Assembly (NCBI RefSeq): GCF_002285495.1
Contig: NZ_CP016786.1
Coordinates: forward strand, 1,998,001-2,062,000
Origin: Clostridium isatidis
GTDB taxonomy: Bacteria > Bacillota > Clostridia > Clostridiales > Clostridiaceae
DNA: 64,000 bases
Reading direction: 5' to 3'
Positions within the stretch are counted from its first letter, which is position 1; each line of letters opens with the position of its first letter. Shown here one piece after another: positions 54,901-62,868 of this stretch. The notes beneath the pieces are model-generated. The model searched no databases. It saw nothing but the letters and a program-made list of their open reading frames with translations, and had not been told where the DNA came from. Position numbers and translations under genes: made by a program.

Positions 54901-55282
54901 GTTTTACTTCAATTGGTTCGTATCCACTATATACAGTGATATTTCTTTCTATTGGATCATCATAATAAAATACTTCTGTTCCATTACTATCTAAATACCA
55001 TCCCTTAAATATTTGATTATCTCTTCCTAAAGGATCCGGAAGGCTTCCGCCTCCAAGAACTTCTCCATTTTTAACTGTCCTTCTTGCAACAACTCTATCC
55101 CCATCTTTAAAAGTAACAGTGTATATATCATCCTCTTCAGATGGTTCTACATTTTTAGGGATAGCTTCTGATACAACATTATTTTTTGTATCTGTCTTTG
55201 TATCTTCTGCAAAAACAGTCTTTGGAATTAGCCCACAAAAAATACAAATACAAAGAATCATACTAATTATTCGATTTCTCAT
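51980..55282 (-). CDS. Large secreted surface protein, N-terminal part, truncated by frameshift
   Basis: The 1100-residue protein has a Sec signal (MRNRIISMILCICIFCGLIP, cleavage after VFAED-type site). One InlB B-type repeat is at about 55-120 (TVTFKDGDRVVARRTVKNGE, FKGWYLDSNG). Long beta-rich and alpha-coil regions follow, with no LPXTG or membrane anchor. It ends abruptly at ELNK where the frame shifts into the 49615-51939 ORF. TAGGAG lies eight bases before the start, and the gap to the preceding gene is three bases, so the operon is coupled. It is probably an adhesin or matrix component. Confidence 0.78.
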   Translation of the reverse strand: MRNRIISMILCICIFCGLIPKTVFAEDTKTDTKNNVVSEAIPKNVEPSEEDDIYTVTFKDGDRVVARRTVKNGEVLGGGSLPDPLGRDNQIFKGWYLDSNGTEVFYYDDPIERNITVYSGYEPIEVKQEYTPSSFALIDQEPNISFHIVRTELAQLSSEEAIIVTSNNGKQVPALSIVDDGDGTYKVSAPEGFERGATYNIELAEGYNFVGKEESVRSASFSIFKEEVNETEIQGDVKFIKDTEEINYTIGGITYDVLTAEALRNEADRENANESVVGTFKYSNNDLEFEKDEVLCIYENVHPKDRDYVNNTYYDDEAVYVKVIDVQGDTIKFTALDNDNIDEILLLPDTLPFKVEVLPTEETGTVKALEYDVNAWNSMQSNIEEPKFSVGDYVVFYTCDFNDISYDTEVYYGLVTKVDGDELTFTKTTKEAMAEAMQKALNLYLEQDVPGDVLLENIDTEELEMQVQKEVIESGWAKDALNYLAEATSHTQSYAAMAGLAEYSVTDSEGNPLSPEELKLMRGMTFGEDDIKVTVTLDKSSTYFNDGIRFAIQLEGEFSVDVQDSGELKIVLKASFAEELSVGLKINGDCKIGWKVIIPYLKELWVSTDIDLKSYSAVSVDVKLYTVEKEEKSFWEKLKGIKGMDKYSEIIDKISELEEKMSELSDEDKTLFDSYYNDAKNAWESAEIIFDGNKVSYEEYLEIREKLDETAASKQLRELLHLSDDEIDAGLSDLMDRYSEMLETESDRIELVNKEIIDKDIMVYIFAVKLGTNFVVKGNLNLAIGANMEYVVGKRYSLWIDLKNKKSGSSERDLLDEKFGFQFYIMGQLGLKMGVEVEFAFGIGSTKLASIGAAAEFGPYLELWGYFIYEYSQNRPANNTIVYKDEKMMGAIYLEFGLYLEVNFKAQVLFGLYEWQPTLVDKKWPLLTAGVKNNVYDFAYDIESDEVLRIIDEDNDASNGYTMDLPETYYTMAYMDLCEGARGQDIYPEEKFTYSISNSNFSINENGEITVNVPEDARYLEAELTINWIPDSLTFSKHGIKIVVPIVWTNLSDAELNETYLATLKVGSQETGYETIWSKRVRKNELFDLPEEDKLRELNK

Positions 55283-55285
55283 AGC

Positions 55286-57022
55286 TTATACTCCTATTTC
55301 CTCATTATTTTCTTTTCTCTTTTTATTAAAATAAAATTTTGTCCCAACCGCAGCAACAAGGATTAAAACTACAACTATAGCTATCCATACACCTGTAAAA
55401 CTAGTTTTAACTTCTTTTTCTTCATCTTTGGAACTATCAACTTTTTTATCTTCGCTATTTGTATCTTTATTATCATTTTTATTTTTATCTTCTTTTCCAT
55501 TTGAAAGTGGATTCTCCTCATCTCCAGCTCCAATTGTATCGCTTACAGAACTATCAGATTTGTTCTCATTTGAATTTTTATTACCTATATTTCCTTTATC
55601 TGTTTCATTATCATTTGAGTTGCCGTTATTTTTCTTTCCATCAGTTTCCTTGCCAGAACCTTCTTTACTTGGACTTTCATTAGATGGTTCCTCTTTTCCC
55701 GGCTCTTCTTTACTTGGATTTTCCTTTCCTGGTTCTTCTTTAGAAGGCTCTTCATCACCAGGATTTTCATTTCCAGCTTCTTCTTTATTAATTTTTATCA
55801 AACCATCAACTAAAGAACACTTTGAATTAAAATAATCACTAAAGAACATTTCTGCCTCTTCCTTAACAATTGTATAACCACTTCCTTCAGCTATTTTTAA
55901 ACCTTTAGGATTACTATTTTCTGTTGTGATCCAAATCTCTGAATCCTTTAATTCTCCTGTAACTAATACTACTTTGTTATTTCCTACATTATCATTTTGA
56001 AGATACACATTATCCTTTATTTTTTTACTTTTATCTGAATTCACGCTATAGTTATCCTTTACAATAACAGTACCTTTAATATTTAACCTTGCATTATCTT
56101 GATCTATTATTGTATTTCCATTTTCCTCATAAGGTAAACAACGACCTGAAAGATAAATTCCTGCACCATGTCCCTTAGTATTATTTCCTTGATAATTCCA
56201 AACTACATTGTTTATTATACTTCCACCATATAAGTTAAAAGTGCTGTCTTCTGAAAGATATACCCCACCTCCAGAAACATTAGCAAAATTACTAGAAATT
56301 AGTCCACCAGTCATATTTACAATTGAACTCTTTGTTCTTATATGTAAGCCACCACCATTATTCCACTGTGAATTGTTCTTTGTAATTGCTCCACCTGCGA
56401 AGTTAAATCTTCCTCCTTCTATGTTGACACCGCCTCCGCTTCCACCTAATATTGCAGAGTTATTATGAATATTTCCTGCATTCATAGTAAAGCTAGATTT
56501 TTTCCCAACAACACTTACGCCTCCGCCATAGTAACTTACATTATAGGAAATATTTCCTCCATTCATAATAAAGCTGCCGTTGTTTATATAAACTCCACCA
56601 CCTTTAATGGAATCATTATATCCTCCTGTTATTCTTCCACTTCCATCCTTTGATGAATCTTCTAAAATTAGTGTTCCTGCTACTTCTATAACATATCCAT
56701 CTGTAAATGGATTATTATAATCTGAATTAGCTTTTCCTAAAAGATTACGATTGATAGTATATCCATTTAAGTCTATAGTTACTGTTTTATCTTTTGGTAC
56801 CTTTAAAGCTATACTTGCAATTGTAGCAGTTGTACCGGTATAATGTATATCTTTCTTTAACTTTACACTTTCCCCCTTTGCAATGGCTTCTTTTAACTCT
56901 TCCCAATTCTTTGGTGACTTCATTTCTAAAGCCATTACTTTATTAACAGGAAGAAAAGTTAGTATAAATAATATTAATAATAGATTTAATAAAAACTTAT
57001 TATGTTTTATTTTATATTTCAT
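55286..57022 (-). CDS. Membrane-anchored beta-helix surface protein
   Basis: The 578-residue protein is exported by an N-terminal signal (FLLNLLLILFILTFLPVNKV). Residues from about 45 to 330 are a right-handed parallel beta-helix with rungs such as GGGVYINNGSFIMNGGNIS and GGGVNIEGGRFNF. A Glu/Pro/Ser/Asn-rich stalk with EEPGKE and EEPSKE repeats follows, then a C-terminal membrane helix (WIAIVVVLILVAAVGTKFYF) and basic tail. No LPXTG motif precedes the helix, so anchoring is probably by the membrane segment. The ATG at 57022 has GGGGGA ten bases upstream. First gene of the surface operon. Confidence 0.82.
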   Translation of the reverse strand: MKYKIKHNKFLLNLLLILFILTFLPVNKVMALEMKSPKNWEELKEAIAKGESVKLKKDIHYTGTTATIASIALKVPKDKTVTIDLNGYTINRNLLGKANSDYNNPFTDGYVIEVAGTLILEDSSKDGSGRITGGYNDSIKGGGVYINNGSFIMNGGNISYNVSYYGGGVSVVGKKSSFTMNAGNIHNNSAILGGSGGGVNIEGGRFNFAGGAITKNNSQWNNGGGLHIRTKSSIVNMTGGLISSNFANVSGGGVYLSEDSTFNLYGGSIINNVVWNYQGNNTKGHGAGIYLSGRCLPYEENGNTIIDQDNARLNIKGTVIVKDNYSVNSDKSKKIKDNVYLQNDNVGNNKVVLVTGELKDSEIWITTENSNPKGLKIAEGSGYTIVKEEAEMFFSDYFNSKCSLVDGLIKINKEEAGNENPGDEEPSKEEPGKENPSKEEPGKEEPSNESPSKEGSGKETDGKKNNGNSNDNETDKGNIGNKNSNENKSDSSVSDTIGAGDEENPLSNGKEDKNKNDNKDTNSEDKKVDSSKDEEKEVKTSFTGVWIAIVVVLILVAAVGTKFYFNKKRKENNEEIGV

Positions 57023-57175
57023 AACACAATCCCCCAATGTGCATATTTTTTATTATTATTACATAAAAGCTCATATCTTTTTTTATTTTGGAGTGAAATG
57101 TTATTTTTTAAGGATGAAAAGTTTAGTTTTTTATAAATATTTTGTTTTAGCTAGTACTTTCCAGTTTGTCTTTTA

Positions 57176-57204
57176 TTGAAAAATAATGTTGATTTTTGTA
57201 TAAT
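57176..57204 (+). promoter_or_regulatory. Promoter of the LytTR/AgrC-type two-component genes
   Basis: TTGAAA (57176-57181), a 17-base spacer and TATAAT (57199-57204) precede the response-regulator gene. GTT-centred elements AAAGTTTAG (57118), TTTGTTTTAG (57141) and CCAGTTTGT (57161) lie roughly two helical turns apart just upstream. They loosely resemble LytTR binding repeats. Confidence 0.55.
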
Positions 57205-57237
57205 GGAATTAAATTCTAATTGAAAGTGGTCTTAGAT

Positions 57238-57947
57238 ATGAATATAGCTATTTGTGATGATATGGAAGCTCATTTAACAACTACAAAAGAGATGATAGAA
57301 GAATGGAGTAAACTTAATAATATATCAATAAATGCACAATGCTTTAATAATGGTGATGATTTAATTGCTGCCCATCAAGAAAACCCTTCGACCTTATTAT
57401 TCTTGATATTATCATGCCCCTTCTATCTGGAATTGATATAGCAAAAGAAATTAGAAATATAGATAAAATCACTAATATTATATTTCTTACGTCTTCCCCA
57501 GAATTTGCTCTTGCTTCTTATTCCGTAAGGGCCAATAATTATTTATTAAAACCTTTCACAGCTACTGAGCTTTTCAGAATACTAGATGATGTAGCTGAAA
57601 TAATAATAAACTCTCAAAAATACATTATTGTAAAAGGAATAGATGCAACCTATAAAGTATTTTTAAGAGAAATTGAATATCTAGAAGCTCAAAATAAATA
57701 TCTAATCATTAATCTATCAAACGGAAGTAATTTAAAAACAAAAGAGCCTTTATACTCTTTTAGCAATAAACTTCTATTGGAAGATGGCTTCTATAAATGC
57801 CATCGTAGTTTTTTAATAAATCTAAATAAAATAAAAAGTTTTACATCTAAAGATATTAAAATGCAATCTGGTGCCATTGTTCCTATTGCAAGAAGTGTTT
57901 CTAAAGTATTTGTTGATATTTATTTTTCTTTTAGCTTTAAAAATTAG
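57238..57947 (+). pseudogene. LytTR response regulator (AgrA-type), frameshifted
   Basis: An N-terminal receiver domain (MNIAICDDMEAHL) runs in one frame to about 57386. It continues in the next frame as FDLIILDIIMPLLSG, which carries the phospho-acceptor Asp, then LKPF and a LytTR DNA-binding domain (IEYLEAQNKYLII, FYKCHRSFLINL). Restoring one base, most simply a third T in CCCTTCG at 57384-57390, rejoins the whole protein of about 237 residues. As written, translation would end at 57441 after 67 codons. It is followed by its histidine kinase and is divergent from the surface operon. Confidence 0.85.
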
Positions 57948-57962
57948 ATTGGAGATTCTATA

Positions 57963-59232
57963 ATGACATCTTTTTTAAATTTGTTTTTGTTTGCAGTCCA
58001 ACTAGTATTTGGAGTATTTGTTTCAGCATCCGTTCTTGATATAAAATTTAATAAAAAAAAATATATTAATACTTTTTATTGTCAGTTTCTTTTTATATGG
58101 TATTCAAGGAATTGTTTTTTTCACTTTTGATGGAGTTGCTGTACAACATAGTTATCCTATTATTACTCATCTTCCATTAATTTTATTTTTTGTTATATAT
58201 TATAAACGTCATTTAATCTATTCTATTACGAGTGTTGCTCTTGCTTATTTTTGTTGCGGAATAGATGAATGGGTAGGAAGGTTCTTTGAAGCTATAACTG
58301 GCTCCCCTACCATATTTCTAATTTCTAGAATAATTTGTTCTATAATGGTTGGAATTATTTTTATAAGCTATGCAGGAAAATATGCTGCAAAGCTATTTTT
58401 ACGCTCCAAAATTTCATCTATTACTTTTGGTATCATACCTATCGTATATTACTTTTTTGATTATATTACAACAACATATACAAACCTACTTTATAGTGGA
58501 AATCCTGTAGCTAGTGAATTTATGCCCTTTGTATGCTGTATTGGCTATTTAACCTTTATAATTTTTTATCTAAAAGAATATGAATTAAAATGTGATGCTG
58601 AACGTCGTGAGCAAATGATTCATTTTCAATATGAACATACTGCTAGCCAAATTGATGCTATTAGACATTCTGAATATGAAATGCAAATTCTTCGCCATGA
58701 TCTTCGCCACATGCTGACTAATCTGGCAACATTAATGGACAACTATGACCTTGAAAAAAGCCGTGAATATTTAAATAAAATGCTTGATAAGGTTTCATCC
58801 ATTAGAGTTCACCGTTATTGTGAAAATGAACTTATTAATGCTGTACTTTCATTTTATAATCATAAATGTAGTGAAACAGGTAATATTTCACTTCATATAG
58901 ATGTAAAAATACCAAAAGACCTTTCATGTAATGATATGGAGTTTTCTTTTATTCTTTCCAATGGTTTAGAAAATGCTTATAATGCAGCATCTAAAAATGA
59001 TAGTAAATCTACTATTTCAGTAAAGATATTAGTTGATGAAATGAACCATCTACTATTAACTATTAAAAATCCATTTAAAGAGAAACCTTCCTTTGTAAAT
59101 AATCTTCCAACTACTTCTGCTCCTGGACATGGAATTGGAAGTCAAAGTATAAAATATTTAACTGAAAAAATGGGCGGTAGATGTCAATTTACTGCAGAAA
59201 ATAATCTTTTTGTTTTAAGGGTTATAATTTAA
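57963..59232 (+). pseudogene. AgrC-type sensor histidine kinase, frameshifted in a poly-A tract
   Basis: The gene starts at ATG 57963 with GGAG eight bases upstream. Its N-terminus (FLNLFLFAVQLVFGVFV) is in one frame as far as an A9 run at 58053-58061. With eight A the frame would continue through five or six membrane helices (FFLYGIQGIVFFTFDGVA) into the kinase. The kinase part is intact: H-box ILRHDLRHML, N-box NGLENAYNAA and G-box GHGIGSQS of the GHKL type. Internal starts could still give a soluble fragment from about 58345. It pairs with the upstream LytTR regulator. Confidence 0.85.
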
Positions 59233-59419
59233 AATGAGGCTATGTTTAATAATATTTTTAAATATATTTATCTACTAAAATGCCTCTCCAAATTAGTCTA
59301 ATAATATAATTATGAACTCTATATTAATGTTTATTAAATATTACTGGATATTTTAATTTCAGTAATATTTTTCTTTATTTTTCTAGCTATCAATAGTTCC
59401 ACAACAAGCCTTATTTTAG

Positions 59420-59815
59420 TTACAATGATTTTATACTTATTATTTTATTATATTTTAAAATATTTGCTTTAATACTATAATACCCTTCACCTAAATAGTA
59501 TCTTTCATAATTCAACCTACTCTGAATTATATTATAATCACAGTTCTCCCAAATATCTTCTCTAAATATCTTAAAAGCATAATTGTAATTTATTATTAAA
59601 CTTTTTTATTTCAAAAGTTCCTAACTTTAACCCCAAAATTATGTATCCTAATTCATCAATTGTTATATATAGATAAAAGCAATACAAGTCCTAAGATAAA
59701 AAAATTATATTACCCCCAACTAACATTATTATTGTACAAATAAAAATATTATAACTACTAAAAGACCTAAACTTAATTTATACTTCCCCAAATATAACTT
59801 AATCCATTTTTTAAA
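59420..59815 (-). pseudogene. Decayed gene for a small membrane protein
   Basis: Coding-like peptides follow each other on the minus strand in different frames. They are KKWIKLYLGKYKLSLG with a hydrophobic helix (59815-59729), NFFILGLVLLLSIYNN, LYITIDELGYIILGLK with FEIKKFNNK (to 59571), and FKIFREDIWENCDYNI with LNYERYYLGEGYYSIK (to 59420). At least three frameshifts and a missing start codon separate them. The original protein had roughly 130 residues with one or two N-terminal helices. Its family is not recognised. Confidence 0.6.
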
Positions 59816-60094
59816 TTAAATGGAGTGATTGTAAATTATTTTATTTTAATTACAAATATGTTGTTATACTTATTGTTATGCATTATACAATTATTTCTAG
59901 AAGAAAAACATCACCCTTGTTTTTTCTTTTTACCTTTCGGTAGTAATTTTATAATTAGATTAATTTATTCTTTCATAATTGCTTACTATACTAATTTTCA
60001 TCCTTTAACTTCCTCTTCTAATATTGATTGAATTCTAATAATTTTTGATTATTTCCTAATACTATTATTGTATTACTATTTAGGAGGTAATCTT

Positions 60095-60250
60095 ATGAAA
60101 AATGATAATAGAAGAACATATACAAAAGAAAATGGGCTAAGACATACAAATAAGACACAAAATCAAAGAGCAAATAATAGCTATAATTTCACTATTAAGG
60201 AACCTGAACTTAATGAAAGTGGAATAGAAGCAAAAAAAAGAGGATTTTAA
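60095..60250 (+). CDS. Uncharacterised 51-residue protein
   Basis: The small hydrophilic protein starts MKNDNRRTYTKENGLRHTNK and ends EAKKRGF. TAGGAGGTAA precedes the ATG at ideal spacing, so translation is likely. It has no cysteine and no hydrophobic segment, and the Asn/Lys/Arg content is high. I do not recognise it. It resembles the 54-residue protein at 17411 only in general character. Confidence 0.65.
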   Translation: MKNDNRRTYTKENGLRHTNKTQNQRANNSYNFTIKEPELNESGIEAKKRGF

Positions 60251-60254
60251 AAAA

Positions 60255-60327
60255 TAGGCTATGTTTTAATTAATATCTATATTAATTATAATAGTTAAAT
60301 ATAAATAAACTTATAAAACATAACCTA
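60255..60327. repeat. Inverted repeat with GGCTATGTTTT arm
   Basis: TAGGCTATGTTTTA (60255-60268) and TAAAACATAACCTA (60314-60327) pair with one mismatch around 45 bases that contain a smaller ATTAATA/TATTAAT hairpin. The left arm recurs near 32787 and 59238. Confidence 0.55.
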
Positions 60328-60353
60328 AATTTGTATTATGTAAAGCATAGAAA

Positions 60354-60391
60354 AAAATAAGTATTAGCTCATTTGAGTTAATACTTATTTT
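60354..60391. terminator. Bidirectional terminator
   Basis: The arms AAAATAAGTATTA and TAATACTTATTTT, extended by CTC/GAG, lie just past the stop of the Gly/Asn/Met-rich protein gene. Confidence 0.82.
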
Positions 60392-60408
60392 AATGCTAAC
60401 TTATTAAA

Positions 60409-61017
60409 TTATTTCCTTTTACCATTATTCATAGCATTAAGATACATAGCTAAAGATCTTAAATCGTTATTAATTGAATTGTTAGTGTTAGTATAATCTA
60501 TTCCTGATGAGGTAAGCATACTCATCAATTTATCCATATCTACTGTAGCGCTTTTTCTTTTACTACTTGATTTTTTGCTTTGCTGATTATTAGGTGTATT
60601 CATACCACCCATAAACATATTTAGAAGAGGACCTAAACTACTTAATAAATTTCCACCATTCATACCACCCATTCCATTCATAAGAAATGAAAGAGGGTTA
60701 TTCATCATATTTTGTCCAGCCATTGGATTGTTTTGCATTGGATTATTACCCATTTGTCCATTTCCCATTAGGCTTCCCATTAAATTGCCTAAATTAAGGT
60801 TTCCATTCATTGAATTGCCACCCATTTGATTTCCATTCATCTGGTTTCCACTCATTTGATTTCCACCTATCATAGAACTTAATAACATATTAAAAAGTGG
60901 ATTTCCTCCAGCTTGACCACTCATCTGATTCCCAAAAGCCATATTGGGAATTCCACCATTCATATTAGGCATTCCGCTCCCCATTAAACCCTGGAGCAGC
61001 ATATTTATCATTTCCAT
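60409..61017 (-). CDS. Gly/Asn/Met-rich low-complexity protein
   Basis: The 202-residue protein has a central region (about 20-140) of Gly, Asn, Met and Gln, with repeats of the type GNQM[S/N/G] and longer amphipathic blocks such as NPLFNMLLSSMIGG and NPLSFLMNGMGG. A basic Ser/Lys patch (KKSSSKRK) follows, and then a folded-looking helical tail (DMDKLMSMLTSSGIDY, LRSLAMYLNAMNNGKRK). There is no signal peptide. AAAGGAG precedes the ATG. The family is unknown. The composition suggests a self-assembling or spore-associated structural protein, but this is only inference. Confidence 0.75.
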   Translation of the reverse strand: MEMINMLLQGLMGSGMPNMNGGIPNMAFGNQMSGQAGGNPLFNMLLSSMIGGNQMSGNQMNGNQMGGNSMNGNLNLGNLMGSLMGNGQMGNNPMQNNPMAGQNMMNNPLSFLMNGMGGMNGGNLLSSLGPLLNMFMGGMNTPNNQQSKKSSSKRKSATVDMDKLMSMLTSSGIDYTNTNNSINNDLRSLAMYLNAMNNGKRK

Positions 61018-61094
61018 AAGATATCTCCTTTAAATTGTTCTTACTATATACATATTGCTGAAGGATTCTTTTGACACAATAATTTATAATATAA

Positions 61095-61137
61095 AAAAGG
61101 TATTATATAGATAGTAAATATCTATATAATACCTTTT
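61095..61137 (-). terminator. Terminator of the TrxB/AhpF-like gene
   Basis: A perfect 19-bp stem begins AAAAGGTATTATATAGATA and its complement ends in TACCTTTT. It lies eight bases past the stop. Confidence 0.88.
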
Positions 61138-61144
61138 AACTATA

Positions 61145-62809
61145 TTATTTAAGTAATTGAACTATTTCTTCAAGCTTTTTACCACCAAAGTAAACTTTCT
61201 CATCATTTATTATTAATGCTGGAACACTCATTATTCTATGTTTATCCTTTATATCCTTAAAGTTTGATAAATCTAACATTTCTGTTTCAATGTTAGGGTT
61301 TTCTATAGCTATTCTTTGAGCTGCCATTACTACATCAGGGCAAACATGGCATGAAAGAGATACCCCAACTTTAATGTTAATTTTCTTATCAATTGACCTA
61401 ATTTCATTTAGTAACTTTTCATCTATTGCTTGACCAGGACCAGCTAAATTATAAATTGCAATTATAAATGAATTTAATTCATGTCCCCCAGGAACTCCAT
61501 GGAATTTCACTCCACTATAATTATTATCTTTATCTAGTAATGCTGCTACTGGATATTTATCTGCATTGATCTTAGCTTCCATTTCAGGATTTTCTCCCTT
61601 TTTATAAATTATTGCAGAAACTTTATCACTTAAGTCTGATATATCTAGAACTAGATCTCTTAATTCAATTGATTTTTTATTACTTTCATCCACTATTGAA
61701 ACTAGGGAAATATTATTTTCTATCTTAGATAAAATAGCTTTTAATTGATTTCTTAATGCATCATTTAATAAATTGCTTTTTCCTGCTAAAGCTTTATTAT
61801 CTATATTAACTTCTTCCTTCTTACTTTCTACTAGATTTTCCTCTGCCTCTTCTTCAACTATTCCAAGTCTTTCTTTTTCGGCAGTAATATATCTTTCAGC
61901 ATCTGTTGCTGCAATGGCACCATCTGCCACTGCTGTTACTACTTGTCTTAATAACTTAGGTCTTAAATCACCGGCAGCATACACACCTTTAATATTAGTT
62001 TGCATATTTTCATTAGTTATAATATATCCGTATTGATCCATTTCTACTTTGCCTTTAAATATCTTTGTTTGTGGTTCATAGCCAACAAATACAAATATAC
62101 CAAAAGTTCCATCTTCTTTAGGAGGGAAATATTCTGAAGTTTCTTTAGTAACATTATTAATTAATTTCACAGATCTTAAAAGATCATCTCCAACTGCTTC
62201 TACAACTTCAGTATTAAATCTTATTTCTATCTTTTTATTAGCTTTTACCTTATCACCTATAGATTTTGCACAAGTAAAGTCTGGTTCTCTCGCAATTATA
62301 ATAACTTTTTTAGCAAATCTAGTTAAAAACATAGCTTCTTCTGCTGCAGCAAAACCCGCTCCTATTACAAGAACTTCTAAATCCTTAAAAAATTCTCCGT
62401 CACAAGTTGCACAATAAGCAACCCCTCTACCACCATATTCAATTTCCCCTGGAAAACCTAATTTTCTTGGTGAAGCACCAGTAGCTATAATTACAGCTCT
62501 GCTTTGAATCTCTCCCTTATTTGTTTTAATTACCTTTACATCAACAGTAAAATCAACGTCAATTACATCAGCTGTTTGAAACTTTACTCCAAAATTTTCA
62601 GCTTGAGTTCTCATAGCTGCTGTTAAATTAGGTCCAGTAGATTTTATAATACCAGGATAGTTTACAATTTCAGCTGTACTATTTATTTGACCACCAGTAT
62701 GTTCCTTTTCAATTATTAAAGTTTTAAGCTTGGCTCTGCCTGCATATATACCTGCCGATAATCCTGCAGGTCCTCCACCTATTATAACCAAATCATATAT
62801 CTTATTCAT
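61145..62809 (-). CDS. Thioredoxin reductase fused to C-terminal AhpF-like thioredoxin-fold domain
   Basis: The 554-residue flavoprotein has a thioredoxin-reductase module first: FAD motif IIGGGPAGLSAGIYAGR, redox disulfide CATC, NADPH motif VIGAGFAAAEEA and GVYAAGDLR. A linker rich in Glu/Lys (about 315-340) follows. The last 200 residues resemble the two-thioredoxin-fold N-terminal domain of AhpF, with the active disulfide CHVC. AhpF has the opposite order, so this is a circularly arranged AhpC reductase. It lies downstream of ahpC. The start at 62809 has AAAGGAG upstream. Confidence 0.88.
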   Translation of the reverse strand: MNKIYDLVIIGGGPAGLSAGIYAGRAKLKTLIIEKEHTGGQINSTAEIVNYPGIIKSTGPNLTAAMRTQAENFGVKFQTADVIDVDFTVDVKVIKTNKGEIQSRAVIIATGASPRKLGFPGEIEYGGRGVAYCATCDGEFFKDLEVLVIGAGFAAAEEAMFLTRFAKKVIIIAREPDFTCAKSIGDKVKANKKIEIRFNTEVVEAVGDDLLRSVKLINNVTKETSEYFPPKEDGTFGIFVFVGYEPQTKIFKGKVEMDQYGYIITNENMQTNIKGVYAAGDLRPKLLRQVVTAVADGAIAATDAERYITAEKERLGIVEEEAEENLVESKKEEVNIDNKALAGKSNLLNDALRNQLKAILSKIENNISLVSIVDESNKKSIELRDLVLDISDLSDKVSAIIYKKGENPEMEAKINADKYPVAALLDKDNNYSGVKFHGVPGGHELNSFIIAIYNLAGPGQAIDEKLLNEIRSIDKKINIKVGVSLSCHVCPDVVMAAQRIAIENPNIETEMLDLSNFKDIKDKHRIMSVPALIINDEKVYFGGKKLEEIVQLLK

Positions 62810-62868
62810 AAATTTCTCCTTTACTCCTAACAATATTATTAACTAATAATTATTATCCATTGCTATTT

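Noticed and set aside
55286..55420. Sortase LPXTG-type anchor in the beta-helix protein
   Set aside because: The residues before the C-terminal helix (KTSFTG) do not match LPXTG, NPQTN or SPKTG motifs. A simple membrane anchor is the safer reading.
55428..55835. 135-codon Ser/Phe/Leu-rich ORF on the plus strand
   Set aside because: It lies antisense to the Glu/Pro/Ser-rich stalk of the beta-helix protein. Its composition is a mirror of that repeat and it lacks a ribosome-binding site.
56208..56653. Plus-strand ORFs opposite the beta-helix rungs
   Set aside because: They are antisense reflections of the Gly/Asn repeats, with no start signals.
59825..60031. 68-codon hydrophobic plus-strand ORF starting at GTG, possibly an AgrD-like or small membrane protein
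   Set aside because: The GTG overlaps the only purine-rich stretch, leaving no usable ribosome-binding site. The T-rich composition gives Leu/Phe/Ile in any frame, and no AgrD-type charged tail is present.
60409..61017. Collagen-like or small acid-soluble spore protein
   Set aside because: There are no Gly-X-Y triplets over any length and no SASP signature. The repeats are Gly/Asn/Met/Gln blocks.
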